Positions 52,443 to 61,911 are shown, counted from the stretch's first letter. The stretch: DNA of 64,000 nt from Allopontixanthobacter confluentis (GCF_009827615.1 NZ_WTYU01000002.1:417020-481019); one strand, 5' to 3'. Notes: a model not told the origin generated them from the sequence alone. A program made the numbers and translations.

Positions 52443-54065
52443 GTGGAAGAATTCGCCGCCCTGATCGATGCGCTGGTCTATACGCGCAGCCGCAATGCGA
52501 AGCTGGCGCTGATTGCGGAATATCTGCAAACTGCGCCTGACCCTGATCGCGGCTGGGCATTGGCAGCGCTGACTGACGGGCTGGATTTCAAGGCTGTTAA
52601 ATCCAGCACCATCCGCAATCTGATGAAAGAGCGGGTGGACCCGCTCTTGTGGACCCTCAGCCGCGATTTTGTGGGCGATACGGCAGAAACGGCCAGCCTG
52701 TTGTGGCCCGAACCCATGCATGACGTCGATGCGCCACCGGGCGTGGCAGAAGCCGTGGAATTGCTCAGCGCGATGACCAGGGCCAGCGTGGTGACGCAAT
52801 TGCCGCACATGCTGGACCGGCTTGACCCGTCGGGCCGCTATGCCCTGTTGAAACTGGCCACCGGCGCCATGCGGATCGGAATTTCCGCGCGGCTGGGCAA
52901 GGTCGCCTTTGCGCAGGCCTTCGGTGTCAGCGTGGATGATGTGGAAGAATATTGGCACGCGCTGCAGCCGCCCTATGCCGAACTTTTCGCCTGGGCGGCA
53001 GATGGCGCGGCCCCGCCCGAAACGGAAAACCTGCCGCTGTTCCGTCCGTTCATGCTGGCCCATCCGCTGGAAGATCTGACCGTATCGATGGAGGATTATG
53101 CGGCGGAATGGAAATGGGACGGCATCCGGGTCCAACTGGTTCATGTCACCAACGAAGATGGCGGGGAAACCCGGCTTTATTCCCGCTCCGGCGATGATAT
53201 TTCAGCCACATTCCCCGAATTGCTCGGCGCTTTGAAAATTCCCGCCGTGCTGGACGGGGAATTGCTGGTGCGCGGTGCGGTGCAGGGCGGTGAACAGAAT
53301 GACCGGACGCAAGGCGGGGCGGCCAGTTTCAACGCCTTGCAGCAGCGCCTTGGCCGCAAGACCGTGAGCAAGAAAATGCTCGCCGAAGCACCGGCCTTTG
53401 TTCGGCTGTATGATGCATTGGCAATCGAAGGCGAGGATTTGCGCCCATTGGGGTGGTCCGACCGGCGCAAGCGGCTGGAAAGTTTCATGCCGCGTTTGCC
53501 GGCCAGCCATTTTGATCTGTCGAACATTGTCGAGGCGGCCAGTTTCGAACAGTTGGCGGAAATCCGCGAAACGGCGCGCGATGATGCGATCGAAGGGTTG
53601 ATGCTCAAACGCCGTGACGCGCCCTATATTGCCGGGCGCAGGGCGGGCCTGTGGTATAAGTGGAAACGCGACCCGCTGCTGATTGATTGCGTGTTGATGT
53701 ATGCCCAGCGCGGCAGCGGCAAACGCAGCAGCTTCTATTCCGATTACACGTTCGGTTGCTGGAACGGCGACCCGGATGCCGGCGCGGAACTGCTGCCGGT
53801 GGGCAAAGCCTATTCTGGCTTCACTGACGAGGAACTGAAAAAGATCGACCGTCATGTGCGCCAGAATACGCTGAACCGGTTCGGCCCGGTGCGCGAAACG
53901 GACAAGACCCTCGTGTTCGAAGTCGCGTTCGATTCTGTTCATCAGAGCAAGCGCCACAAATCCGGTCTCGCCATGCGTTTCCCGCGCATCCACCGGATCA
54001 GGTGGGACAAACCGGCGCACGAGGCGGACCGCATTACCGCGTTGGAAGCCCTGATTCGGGACTGA
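52443..54065 (+). CDS. ATP-dependent DNA ligase (cisplatin damage response type)
   Basis: A 540-residue ATP-dependent DNA ligase with a GTG start directly after the exonuclease stop. The N-terminal DNA-binding domain runs to about 200; the adenylation motif I is EWKWDGIRVQLVH with the nucleotidyl Lys near residue 222. Motif III is RLYDALAIEGEDLR, motif IV EGLMLKRRDAPYIAGRR, motif V WYKWKRDP. The OB domain follows. This is the ligase type named for its role in cisplatin response, paired with the exonuclease. The helicase (Lhr type) and phosphoesterase that normally complete the cluster are absent here. Confidence 0.92.
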   Translation: MEEFAALIDALVYTRSRNAKLALIAEYLQTAPDPDRGWALAALTDGLDFKAVKSSTIRNLMKERVDPLLWTLSRDFVGDTAETASLLWPEPMHDVDAPPGVAEAVELLSAMTRASVVTQLPHMLDRLDPSGRYALLKLATGAMRIGISARLGKVAFAQAFGVSVDDVEEYWHALQPPYAELFAWAADGAAPPETENLPLFRPFMLAHPLEDLTVSMEDYAAEWKWDGIRVQLVHVTNEDGGETRLYSRSGDDISATFPELLGALKIPAVLDGELLVRGAVQGGEQNDRTQGGAASFNALQQRLGRKTVSKKMLAEAPAFVRLYDALAIEGEDLRPLGWSDRRKRLESFMPRLPASHFDLSNIVEAASFEQLAEIRETARDDAIEGLMLKRRDAPYIAGRRAGLWYKWKRDPLLIDCVLMYAQRGSGKRSSFYSDYTFGCWNGDPDAGAELLPVGKAYSGFTDEELKKIDRHVRQNTLNRFGPVRETDKTLVFEVAFDSVHQSKRHKSGLAMRFPRIHRIRWDKPAHEADRITALEALIRD

Positions 54066-54143
54066 GCCGCAATGCGCCGCATTGCAATGTATGTGTTGGC
54101 GGGCTTGCGTTGGCAGGCTGGCGGTGTTTGAACATAGTCCAAC

Positions 54144-54797
54144 ATGAACCGATATGACCGATCCCGCAGATTGCTTGCCATCGCGATTGCAGCATTGGCT
54201 GGTTTTGTCGATGCGTCAGGCTTTCTTGCAGGCGACCGGTATTTTGTATCTTTCATGTCCGGCAATACCACCCGTCTGGCAGTCGATCTTACGTCCGATA
54301 TCAGGCAGGCCATGATCCCTCTTGGTCTGATTACTGGCTTTGTGCTGGGCGTAACCTTGGGGGCCATCACCTCTGATCGCGCAGGCAAATGGCGCAAGAC
54401 CGCAGTGCTGGCCTTGTCCACCCTGCTTCTATGCGGCGCAGCGCTGGCCCGTGAATATGGCTCCATCGCAGCGATGATGGCCGCATTGGTTTTGGCAATG
54501 GGCACGTTAAACAACAGCTTTCGGCGCAATGGCGAAGTCACCGTGGGCGTCACTTATATGACAGGCAGCCTGGTTCGCATCGGACAGGCCATCGCCGCTG
54601 CGATACAGGGCCGCCCACTGGCAGGCTGGGCCAGCACTGTGCTACTATGGGCAGGGCTGGTTGGCGGGGCAATTGCTGGCGCTGTAACCTACAGCGCCGC
54701 ACCCTATTATGCGCTTGGTCTGGCGGCCGGGTGGAGCGCGGCCCTGGCGCTGTTTGCCAGCCGGATAGAACGCCGGTCCGCTCACTCAGAAATCTGA
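54144..54797 (+). CDS. DUF1275 family membrane protein (YoaK-like)
   Basis: A 217-residue protein with six predicted transmembrane helices. It begins with AIAIAALAGFVDASGFLAGDRYFVSFMSGNTTRLA, the DUF1275 signature (GFVDAxGFL...SFMSGNT). Function is unknown. It overlaps the DUF167 gene on the other strand by 16 bases at the 3' ends. It occupies the place where the repair helicase would be expected after the ligase gene, but with no functional link visible. Confidence 0.88.
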   Translation: MNRYDRSRRLLAIAIAALAGFVDASGFLAGDRYFVSFMSGNTTRLAVDLTSDIRQAMIPLGLITGFVLGVTLGAITSDRAGKWRKTAVLALSTLLLCGAALAREYGSIAAMMAALVLAMGTLNNSFRRNGEVTVGVTYMTGSLVRIGQAIAAAIQGRPLAGWASTVLLWAGLVGGAIAGAVTYSAAPYYALGLAAGWSAALALFASRIERRSAHSEI

Positions 54798-55075
54798 AAT
54801 TGCTTGTCGCGCCCAGTTGCGCCGCGCAACATGCGAAGCCGTGACGTCGGCAGACACAGGCATTTTGCGAGCAATTTCAGCACTGCTTCATTCGCTTCGC
54901 CATCGGTCGGGCGGGCGCGCACTTTCAGGTGCAGTTTTCCTGCAACGATGGCCGCCGCTTCCTCCCGCGCGCCCGGGGTAACCCGCACCGCCAGCCGCCC
55001 CGCGCCATCCGCCAGAGCATGGATGGCCTGCGGTGGGGGCAGATCAGCCTTCGCCCGCGCCAAGGCCCGCTGCAT
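54782..55075 (-). CDS. DUF167 family protein (YggU)
   Basis: A 97-residue DUF167 protein: RLAVRVTPGAREEAAAIV, LHLKVRARPTDGEANEAVLKLLAK and LPTSRLRMLRGATGRDKQ cover the family. Function is unknown. It overlaps the gamma-carbonic anhydrase gene by 32 bases and the DUF1275 gene tail-to-tail. The N-terminus to about residue 20 is not conserved-looking, so a later start is possible. Confidence 0.82.
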   Translation of the reverse strand: MQRALARAKADLPPPQAIHALADGAGRLAVRVTPGAREEAAAIVAGKLHLKVRARPTDGEANEAVLKLLAKCLCLPTSRLRMLRGATGRDKQFQISE

Positions 55076-55637
55076 TCACTGCTGCGCCGTGATGCCGTGC
55101 ATTTTCGGCATAATGGGCCACGCCCATGCGCATTCCGGCAATGGCCGCATCGTTCAATTCGCGCATGAACCGCGCCGGGCGGCCGCCCCACAGGCTTCGC
55201 GGTTCCATGATCTTGCCTTCGGTCAGCATGGCACCTGCGGCCAGCATGGCATCAGAACCGATGCGCGCCTTGTTCATCGCAATCGCGCCCAACCCCATGA
55301 AGCCGCGGTCTTCGATGATACAGCCATGGACCATGGCCAGATGGCCAACCAGCACATCATCACCGATGATGCAGGGCGAGCCCTCTTCATCGCCGGGGCG
55401 CGCAGGGTCGCAATGGACCACGCTGCCATCCTGGATGTTGCTGCGCTGGCCAATGACAATGCGGCTGACATCTGCGCGCAGTACGCAATTATACCAGATG
55501 CTGGCATCCGCGCCGATTTCCACATCCCCGATGATGCGGCAGCCAGGTGCAATAAAGGCACTGTCATGAATGCGCGGGCTTTTGCCGTGGACCGGGATGA
55601 TTGTGACACCGGGCCGGTGTGCATTTGGTGTGGTCAT
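55044..55637 (-). CDS. Gamma-carbonic anhydrase family protein
   Basis: A 197-residue left-handed beta-helix protein from the ATG at 55637. Hexapeptide repeats run from HDSAFIAPGCRIIGDVEIGADASIWYN onward; metal-site His residues are in SVVHCDPA and VGHLAMVHGCII (two His). This is the gamma-CA/YrdA family. Some members are carbonic anhydrases; others lack known activity. It overlaps the GNAT gene by 4 bases (ATGA) and is part of the hemB-to-DUF167 run. A loop insert (DPARPGDEEGSP) is present. Confidence 0.9.
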   Translation of the reverse strand: MTTPNAHRPGVTIIPVHGKSPRIHDSAFIAPGCRIIGDVEIGADASIWYNCVLRADVSRIVIGQRSNIQDGSVVHCDPARPGDEEGSPCIIGDDVLVGHLAMVHGCIIEDRGFMGLGAIAMNKARIGSDAMLAAGAMLTEGKIMEPRSLWGGRPARFMRELNDAAIAGMRMGVAHYAENARHHGAAVNAAGLGAGEG

Positions 55638-56236
55638 GGCTGTTTCTCCCAATCTTCGCGGCGCCCATCATTTCTGACGGCCGAATAAACGATAGTGTCG
55701 CGCCACGGCGGGTCATATCGCACATCGGCATAGTCCAGATCTTCGCGGCGTTTCATGCCCAGACGGATCATCAGCCCCCAGCTTGGCCTGTTATCGATGA
55801 CCGTCAGTGCCACGATTTCCTTCGCGCCAAACCGGGCAAAGCCTGCGTCCATGGCCGCTTGCGCAGCTTCGCGGGCGTAACCCTTGCCCCATGCGTCCTG
55901 GCGGAAACGCCAGCCGATTTCCATCGCGCCGGTTACAGAACTGCCCGGTGCATCAGCGCGTTTCAACCCGCAAAAGCCGAGCACTTCGCCGGCCAGATGG
56001 CCGCCATCGTCCTCGCGTTCCACCAGCCAGAAACAGTGACCGTTACGCGCGGCGCAATTTTCCACCCTGCTGCGCTGGATGGCCATGTGATCAGCGTCCA
56101 TCACCCCGCCCAGCCATTCCATAACCGCAGGGGTGTTGGTGTGCCGGAAAAACGCTGCCCAGTCAGCATCGCCCTGCCAGTCGCGCAGGACCAGCCGCTC
56201 AGTTTCAGCGCGAAATCCGGGGGTCCTGTCAGCCAT
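55634..56236 (-). CDS. GNAT family N-acetyltransferase
   Basis: A 200-residue acetyltransferase of the RimJ/RimL-like group. TERLVLRDWQGDADWAAFF opens the fold; GWRFRQDAWGKGYAREAAQAAMDAGF is the acetyl-CoA pyrophosphate-binding motif A (QDAWGKGYA), followed by EIVALTVIDNRPSWGLMIRLGMKR. The substrate (a protein N-terminus or small molecule) is unknown. It overlaps the hemB stop by 8 bases. Confidence 0.88.
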   Translation of the reverse strand: MADRTPGFRAETERLVLRDWQGDADWAAFFRHTNTPAVMEWLGGVMDADHMAIQRSRVENCAARNGHCFWLVEREDDGGHLAGEVLGFCGLKRADAPGSSVTGAMEIGWRFRQDAWGKGYAREAAQAAMDAGFARFGAKEIVALTVIDNRPSWGLMIRLGMKRREDLDYADVRYDPPWRDTIVYSAVRNDGRREDWEKQP

Positions 56237-57224
56237 TCATCAACCTTGCCGCATGGGCCGCATGATAGGTAAGGACGCCGGTGCAGCCTGCCCGTTTGAA
56301 CGCCATCAGCGTTTCCATCACCAACGCATCCCGTTCGCCCGCACCTGCGGCAGCAGCGGCTTCGATCATCGCATATTCCCCGCTCACCTGATAGGCGAAG
56401 ACCGGCACATCGAAGCGGTCCTTAACCCGCGCCACAATGTCGAGATAGGGCAGGCCCGGCTTGACCATGACGCTGTCAGCCCCTTCGGCAATATCCAGCG
56501 CCACTTCGCGCAGGGCCTCATCTGTATTGGCAGGGTCCATCTGGTAGCTTTTCTTGTCACCTTTCAGCAATCCGCCAGAGCCGACTGCATCGCGAAACGG
56601 GCCATAGAATGCCGAGGCATATTTGGCGGCGTAACTCATGATCTGGACATTATGATGCCCGCCCATTTCCAGGGCCATGCGGATGGCGCGCACGCGGCCA
56701 TCCATCATGTCGGACGGGGCGATGATATCAGCGCCCGCGTCGGCCTGGTTTATCGCCTGATCGACCAGCACGGCCACTGTATCGTCGTTGCGTACATAGC
56801 CTGCATCGTCTGTGAGACCGTCCTGCCCGTGCGACGTATAAGGGTCCAGCGCGACATCGGTCAGAATGCCGATGTCATTGCCGCAGGCATCCCGAACGGC
56901 TTTGATGGCGCGGCACATCAGATTGTCGGGGTTCAGCGCCTCGGCGCCATCATCGCTGCGCCGGTCAGCCTGCGTGTTGGGAAACAGGGCGATGCACGGA
57001 ATGCCCAGCGCGGCCGCTTCGCGCGCGCGGGCAGCAATGCCATCAACCGACCAGCGGGACACGCCCGGCAGCGATGCAATGGGCTGATCCACGCCGTGAC
57101 CCTCGGTAACAAACAGCGGCCAGATAAGATCGGCAGGGGTCAGCGTGGTTTCGCGGTGAAGTGCGCGGCTCCAGCCTGATGAACGGGTCCGGCGCAGGCG
57201 AAGGTTGGGATAGGATGCGGTCAT
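56229..57224 (-). CDS. hemB: Delta-aminolevulinic acid dehydratase (porphobilinogen synthase)
   Basis: A 331-residue enzyme from the ATG at 57224 (MTASYPNLRLRR). The two Schiff-base lysines are in IMSYAAKYASAFYGPFRDAV and SVMVKPGLPYLDI. The metal-binding segment reads TDVALDPYTSHGQDG, with Asp where zinc enzymes have a Cys cluster, so it is the Mg-dependent type typical of alphaproteobacteria and pseudomonads. It condenses two ALA molecules in heme synthesis. It is 36 bases after the M23 peptidase gene. Confidence 0.94.
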   Translation of the reverse strand: MTASYPNLRLRRTRSSGWSRALHRETTLTPADLIWPLFVTEGHGVDQPIASLPGVSRWSVDGIAARAREAAALGIPCIALFPNTQADRRSDDGAEALNPDNLMCRAIKAVRDACGNDIGILTDVALDPYTSHGQDGLTDDAGYVRNDDTVAVLVDQAINQADAGADIIAPSDMMDGRVRAIRMALEMGGHHNVQIMSYAAKYASAFYGPFRDAVGSGGLLKGDKKSYQMDPANTDEALREVALDIAEGADSVMVKPGLPYLDIVARVKDRFDVPVFAYQVSGEYAMIEAAAAAGAGERDALVMETLMAFKRAGCTGVLTYHAAHAARLMNG

Positions 57225-57260
57225 GCAAGCATCTGTTGCCGCAATCGGCGTAAAATTCAA

Positions 57261-58934
57261 TCAGCCGATTTTTCTGGGCTGCTCCACCTTGTCGATTTCC
57301 CTGACCGGGGCTGTCTCCACCTCGCCTGTTGCAGGGGTCATGGACGCAAGCGCGGCACCGGGCGTAACATTGCGCAACTTTGCCAGCGTTGCGCGGAACT
57401 GCTGCAATTCAGCGCCTGACAGCTGGGCACGCGTGACAAAACGGACAGAAGCCGGATCAACCGCGCGGCCCGAACGATACATTTCATAATGCAGATGCGC
57501 GCCGGTCGAAAGGCCGGTGGAGCCGACATAGCCAATCACCTGCCCGCGGCGAACGGCCTGTCCGCCGCGCACTGCCATCCGGCTCATGTGGCAATAGCGG
57601 GTTTGCAGATCCCCGCCGTGGCTGAGCCGGACTGCATTGCCGCAGCCGCCCATTCTGCCCGCCCCGCTGACCGTGCCATCAGTCACCGCGACAATAGGTG
57701 TGCCGTAACCGGCGCGGAAATCCATGCCGGCATGCATGCGCCTGTATCCCAGAATGGGATGGCGCCGCATACCGAAACGTGACGAGATACTGCCCGGCAC
57801 TGGTGCCACCAGCCCGGCGCGCTGTTCGCCAACCCCTGATGCTTCGAAAAACCGGCCTTCCTTGCCCCAGCGCATCAATTGCGTGGCTTGCCGCCCGCTG
57901 CGTTCAATACCGGCATACAGCAGCTGGCCTGCCTGCCGTTCGCCGGTGGCGGCGCGTTTATGGGCAATGATGATGTCAAACGTGTCGTTCGCACCCACCG
58001 CACGTTCCATATCAACCTGCTGGCCCAGCGTTTTGAGATATTGCTGCACGGCGCTGGCAGGCGCACCAGCCGCGCGGGCAGACCGATACAGGCTCTGGCC
58101 GACAACGCCGCGAATACGCAGCGGCGTTTCATCCACGCGGATGGGTTTGCGCTGCAGGGCCAGCGTGCCCCCGCTCCGCTCGATCCCCAGTTCCAGATCA
58201 AACCGCGCACGGAAGGCCAGCGCATCCAGCGGTCGCGGGGATCCGGGTGATGGACGCCTGCCAAGGGTAATATCCACTTGCGTTCCCGGCTCGATATCGC
58301 CCAGCGGCATCGTGCGGGCGACCATTTCGCTGACCCGCGCAGCATCTGCCGCGCCCACCCCTGCGCGTTGCAGCATGCGCCCAAAACTGTCCCCGCTGAC
58401 CAATGTGGCCAGCATCTGAACCTGCGGCCGTTCGGGCGCGGAACGCAGCGGCACCACCGCATCGGTTGCACCCATGTGGCGGCCGCTGTCACTCCCCAGT
58501 GCCAGAGGCAGGATCATGTGGCTGCGGAATTCATCCCGCGCCTGGGCATCCAGTGACATGGCCGGTGCCGCTTCGAGCGGCGCGAAATCCGGCCAAAAGG
58601 CAATCGCGATTGCGGATAGGCCAAGCAGTGTGCCGACCCCGCGAAACCAGCGGCCACTGCCGATTTTTTCCGCCAGATCGGGGGCGAGGTCCATTTTCTC
58701 GAAGCGTTGCGACATGGCCAGGCGCCATTCTTCAAACTTTTCGGTCAGGCTGCGTGCGCGCTGCAGTACAAGCTGCCGCGCGTCGGTTGTTCCCGTTCCG
58801 GCATCGTCTGAAATAATCTGCGCATGAGACAGGGTAACGGTGGCAGTATTACCCGCCCCGCCCGCCATATTGCCTTCAAATCCGCGCGGATAATGCAGCG
58901 CGCCCTCCTGTGTCGGCCTTAATGCAAAAGCCAT
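57261..58934 (-). CDS. M23 family peptidoglycan DD-metallopeptidase
   Basis: A 557-residue exported enzyme from the ATG at 58934; the open frame to 59078 crosses the divergent promoter region and is rejected. One hydrophobic segment is near residues 115-130 (GVGTLLGLSAIAIAFWP). A middle domain (about 200-390) resembles the N-terminal part of cell-wall M23 proteins. The LytM domain has intact zinc ligands: MHAGMDFRAGYGTPIVAV and GAHLHYEMYRSGRAVDP. It should cut peptide cross-links in the periplasm. It is the third M23 protein of the window, and the second with an intact active site. Confidence 0.88.
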   Translation of the reverse strand: MAFALRPTQEGALHYPRGFEGNMAGGAGNTATVTLSHAQIISDDAGTGTTDARQLVLQRARSLTEKFEEWRLAMSQRFEKMDLAPDLAEKIGSGRWFRGVGTLLGLSAIAIAFWPDFAPLEAAPAMSLDAQARDEFRSHMILPLALGSDSGRHMGATDAVVPLRSAPERPQVQMLATLVSGDSFGRMLQRAGVGAADAARVSEMVARTMPLGDIEPGTQVDITLGRRPSPGSPRPLDALAFRARFDLELGIERSGGTLALQRKPIRVDETPLRIRGVVGQSLYRSARAAGAPASAVQQYLKTLGQQVDMERAVGANDTFDIIIAHKRAATGERQAGQLLYAGIERSGRQATQLMRWGKEGRFFEASGVGEQRAGLVAPVPGSISSRFGMRRHPILGYRRMHAGMDFRAGYGTPIVAVTDGTVSGAGRMGGCGNAVRLSHGGDLQTRYCHMSRMAVRGGQAVRRGQVIGYVGSTGLSTGAHLHYEMYRSGRAVDPASVRFVTRAQLSGAELQQFRATLAKLRNVTPGAALASMTPATGEVETAPVREIDKVEQPRKIG

Positions 58935-59099
58935 TTCCTGATCCCGTAACGCCCTTTGCCGCTTTTCCTGCACTTTTAAAGTTAATGTCGATTTAAGCTG
59001 CGATGATCTGCATCGCTGACAGGACAAGCTGTTGACGCTGCACGACAAGAGCTTGTCGCAAGGCATGTGCGATGCCACATTCAGCCTGTGACCCGTCGC
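58935..59099. promoter_or_regulatory. Divergent promoter region with operator-like palindromes
   Basis: Between the M23 gene and the helicase gene lie GCGATG-ATCTG-CATCGC (59000-59016) and a stronger palindrome CGACAAG-AG-CTTGTCG (59043-59058, 7-bp arms). A further half-site GACAAGCT (59023-59030) precedes it, with TTGACG (59032-59037, possible -35) between. The set looks like a binding site for a dimeric regulator controlling one or both genes. Confidence 0.5.
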
Positions 59100-61898
59100 A
59101 TGTCAGATACTTCAACGCTCAAGGCTGTCCTTGGGCCGACCAACACCGGCAAGACCCACTTGGCGATTGAGCGGATGTGTGGCCATTCCAGCGGTGCCAT
59201 CGGCTTTCCCCTTCGCCTGCTTGCGCGCGAGGTGTATGACCGTGTCTGCGCCATCAAGGGCGAGGCGCAGGTTGCGCTGATTACCGGCGAAGAACGGATC
59301 GAGCCGCCCACCGCGCGCTATATGTGCTGCACTGCCGAAGCCATGCCGGTGTTCGGCGCTGCACGCGGCGATACTGGCGGTTTTGCTACAAGCGGGGCAT
59401 TCAGGAACCAGCCGCCATCCTTTGTGGCGCTGGATGAAGCGCAACTGGGTGCCAACCGTGAACGGGGCCATATTTTCACCGACCGGCTGCTGAATGCCCG
59501 CGGACGTGATGAAACCATGCTGTTGGGTGCAGCCACGCTGGAACCCATGGTGCGCGCCCTGCTTCCACGCGCGGAAATCATCCAGCGGCCACGGTTTTCC
59601 ACCCTGTCGCATATTGGCCCGCGCAAATTATCCCGCCTGCCGCCGCGCAGCGCCATTGTCGCCTTTTCGGCGGAGCAGGTTTACGCTGTGGCAGAAATGC
59701 TGCGCCGTTTCCGGGGCGGGTCTGCCATTGTCATGGGCGCTCTCAGCCCTGATACCCGCAACCGGCAGGTGGAACTGTTCCAGTCGGGCGAAGTGGATTA
59801 CATCGTCGCCACCGATGCCATCGGCATGGGTCTCAATCTTGATATCAACCATGTCGCCTTCGCTTCCCTGACCAAATTCGACGGGGTCAGACAGCGCAGG
59901 CTTTTTCCGGCCGAAATGGCGCAGATTGCAGGCCGTGCGGGGCGCCATCAGCGCGATGGAACATTCGGCACATTATCCGGCATGGGCGGGCGCCATGCGG
60001 ATAATCCCGAATTTACCGAAGAAGAAATCTACGCGGTGGAAGAACACCGCTTTGCCCCCGTCACCAAGCTGTTCTGGCGCGATGCCCAGCCGCGTTTCGA
60101 CAGTGTGGCCATGCTGATCGGCGATCTGGAAGCGCCGCCGCAGGACCAGGGGCTGGAACCGGTGCTGACGCTTGCCCCGGAAGCGATCGACCTTGCCGTG
60201 CTGAAACGGCTGGCTGAAGAACCCTTCGCCAGCGACATTCGTGGACAGGCCAATGTCCGGCGCTTCTGGGCAGTCTGTTCGCTGCCGGATTTCCGCCAGC
60301 AGGGGGCCGATACGCACAGCCGCTTCGTGGCGCGTTTGTGGCAGGATTTGCGCGGCGGATATCTGGGTTCGGATTATGTCGCGGCACGAATTTCCGAACT
60401 GGACAATGTTCAGGGCGACATTCACACGTTACAGGGCCGGATCGCCGCGATCCGCAGCTGGTCCTATATCTGCCAGCGGCCCGACTGGGTTCTGGCGCGC
60501 GACGAGATGGCGGCACGCGCCCGTGCAGTGGAAGCCCGGCTTTCCGATGCGCTGCATGGCCGCCTGACAGAGAGATTCGTTAACCGGAGGACTGCAATCC
60601 TGATGAAAACGCTGGGACAGGATGCTTCACTGCTGCCCGTTACACTATCGGATGAAGGCACCATGCTGGTGGAGGACGAGCCGATAGGCAAGATAAGCGC
60701 GTTCCGCTTCGCCGTGGACCACGAAGCCAGCCATATAGATCGCAAGATGCTGTTGGCCGCTGGCGAAAAATCCCTGCCGCGCATTTTGACGCAGCGGGCT
60801 GACGCATTGATCGAGGCAGGCTTTGCCGGCGTTTCAATCGACAAGGGCAGCCTGTGGTGGGAAGGTGAACGGATTGCGCAGCTGGAACTGGCGGCGGGCT
60901 CGGCCACCCCGCGCATCCTGCCCGCACGCGAATTGAATGTGCTGGCCGATGCCACGAAGGCCCGCCTGGTTGGCGCGCTGGAAGAATGGCTTGCCAGCAA
61001 GACTGCGGCGCTGGAACCCCTGGCCAAGCTGGAAGAAGCCTCGCGCGATCCGGCCGCAGGTTCAGAAGCGCGGGCGCTGCTGATTGCCCTTCTGGCAGGG
61101 CATGGCCATGTCACCCGCGAACAGGCAGGGCTGGAACATTTGCCCAAGGAAACGAGGCCGTTCCTGCGCCGGCTTGGCGTCACTTTCGGGGCGCTCGACA
61201 TTTTTGCACCAGCCTTGCTTAAACCTGCGCCGCGCCAGATGCTGCATGCACTCGGGCGGGACCGGCGGCCGGTGCATTCCGCAATGGTGCCGGTCATTGC
61301 AGGCACAGGCCAACTGCCCTCGGGCTATCGCCCTGCAGGCGAACAGGCCGTTCGCATCGACATTGCGGAAAAACTGTTTCGCGCTGCCCATGATGCGCGC
61401 GGCAGAAGCGGGCGCCGCAAATTTGCGATTGACCCGTCGCTGGCCATTTCCACGGGACTGACGCCGGACAGCTATCGCCGCCTGATGGGTGTGGCCGGTT
61501 TCCGCCAGCTTTCTGCACGCCCGCTGGCAGAGGGAGCATTTGGCCCGCCAGCGCCGGATATGTGGGAATGGCGCCCGGCATCACGCACCCCGCACAAGAC
61601 GGGCGGCAATCGCAAAACGGGCGGCGCTGCGGGCAGCCGGAAGTCCGGTGCGGCAAAATCCGGCGCAGTAACATCTGATACCGGCCAATCTGCTACAGGC
61701 CAATCTCATACCGGCCAGTCTGGTGCCCGAAAATCAAATGCACCGCGATCACAAAGCGGCAGACAGGCAGACGGCAGCCGGCGCGGCAATCAGGACAGAC
61801 GAAATACGCCCCAGCAGCGGGAGCGGCAGCCAGACAAGCCGGTCAATGCGCCAGCCACGGGCAAGGCACTTGCCGGTCTGGCCGACCTGTTACGGTAG
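59100..61898 (+). CDS. Suv3-like DEAD/DEAH helicase
   Basis: A 932-residue helicase from the ATG at 59100 (a GTG at 59067 is in frame but overlaps the palindrome region). Motif I is AVLGPTNTGKTHLAIERM, motif II FVALDEAQLGANRERGH, motif III GAATLEPM, and later motifs are ATDAIGMGLNLDINHVAFASL and QIAGRAGRHQRDGTFG. This is the Suv3/SUPV3L1 type (RNA/DNA helicase of mitochondrial and alphaproteobacterial origin). After about residue 820 there is a basic, low-complexity tail with repeated TGQS units and many Lys/Arg/Gly. The tail may bind RNA. Specific role unknown. Confidence 0.88.
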   Translation: MSDTSTLKAVLGPTNTGKTHLAIERMCGHSSGAIGFPLRLLAREVYDRVCAIKGEAQVALITGEERIEPPTARYMCCTAEAMPVFGAARGDTGGFATSGAFRNQPPSFVALDEAQLGANRERGHIFTDRLLNARGRDETMLLGAATLEPMVRALLPRAEIIQRPRFSTLSHIGPRKLSRLPPRSAIVAFSAEQVYAVAEMLRRFRGGSAIVMGALSPDTRNRQVELFQSGEVDYIVATDAIGMGLNLDINHVAFASLTKFDGVRQRRLFPAEMAQIAGRAGRHQRDGTFGTLSGMGGRHADNPEFTEEEIYAVEEHRFAPVTKLFWRDAQPRFDSVAMLIGDLEAPPQDQGLEPVLTLAPEAIDLAVLKRLAEEPFASDIRGQANVRRFWAVCSLPDFRQQGADTHSRFVARLWQDLRGGYLGSDYVAARISELDNVQGDIHTLQGRIAAIRSWSYICQRPDWVLARDEMAARARAVEARLSDALHGRLTERFVNRRTAILMKTLGQDASLLPVTLSDEGTMLVEDEPIGKISAFRFAVDHEASHIDRKMLLAAGEKSLPRILTQRADALIEAGFAGVSIDKGSLWWEGERIAQLELAAGSATPRILPARELNVLADATKARLVGALEEWLASKTAALEPLAKLEEASRDPAAGSEARALLIALLAGHGHVTREQAGLEHLPKETRPFLRRLGVTFGALDIFAPALLKPAPRQMLHALGRDRRPVHSAMVPVIAGTGQLPSGYRPAGEQAVRIDIAEKLFRAAHDARGRSGRRKFAIDPSLAISTGLTPDSYRRLMGVAGFRQLSARPLAEGAFGPPAPDMWEWRPASRTPHKTGGNRKTGGAAGSRKSGAAKSGAVTSDTGQSATGQSHTGQSGARKSNAPRSQSGRQADGSRRGNQDRRNTPQQRERQPDKPVNAPATGKALAGLADLLR

Positions 61899-61911
61899 CG
61901 CGCATTTGGCC

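Noticed and set aside
51909-53144. A 411-codon open frame antisense to the exonuclease and ligase genes
   Set aside because: It spans the junction of two clear genes on the other strand, is His/Gln/Arg-rich and shows no family motif.
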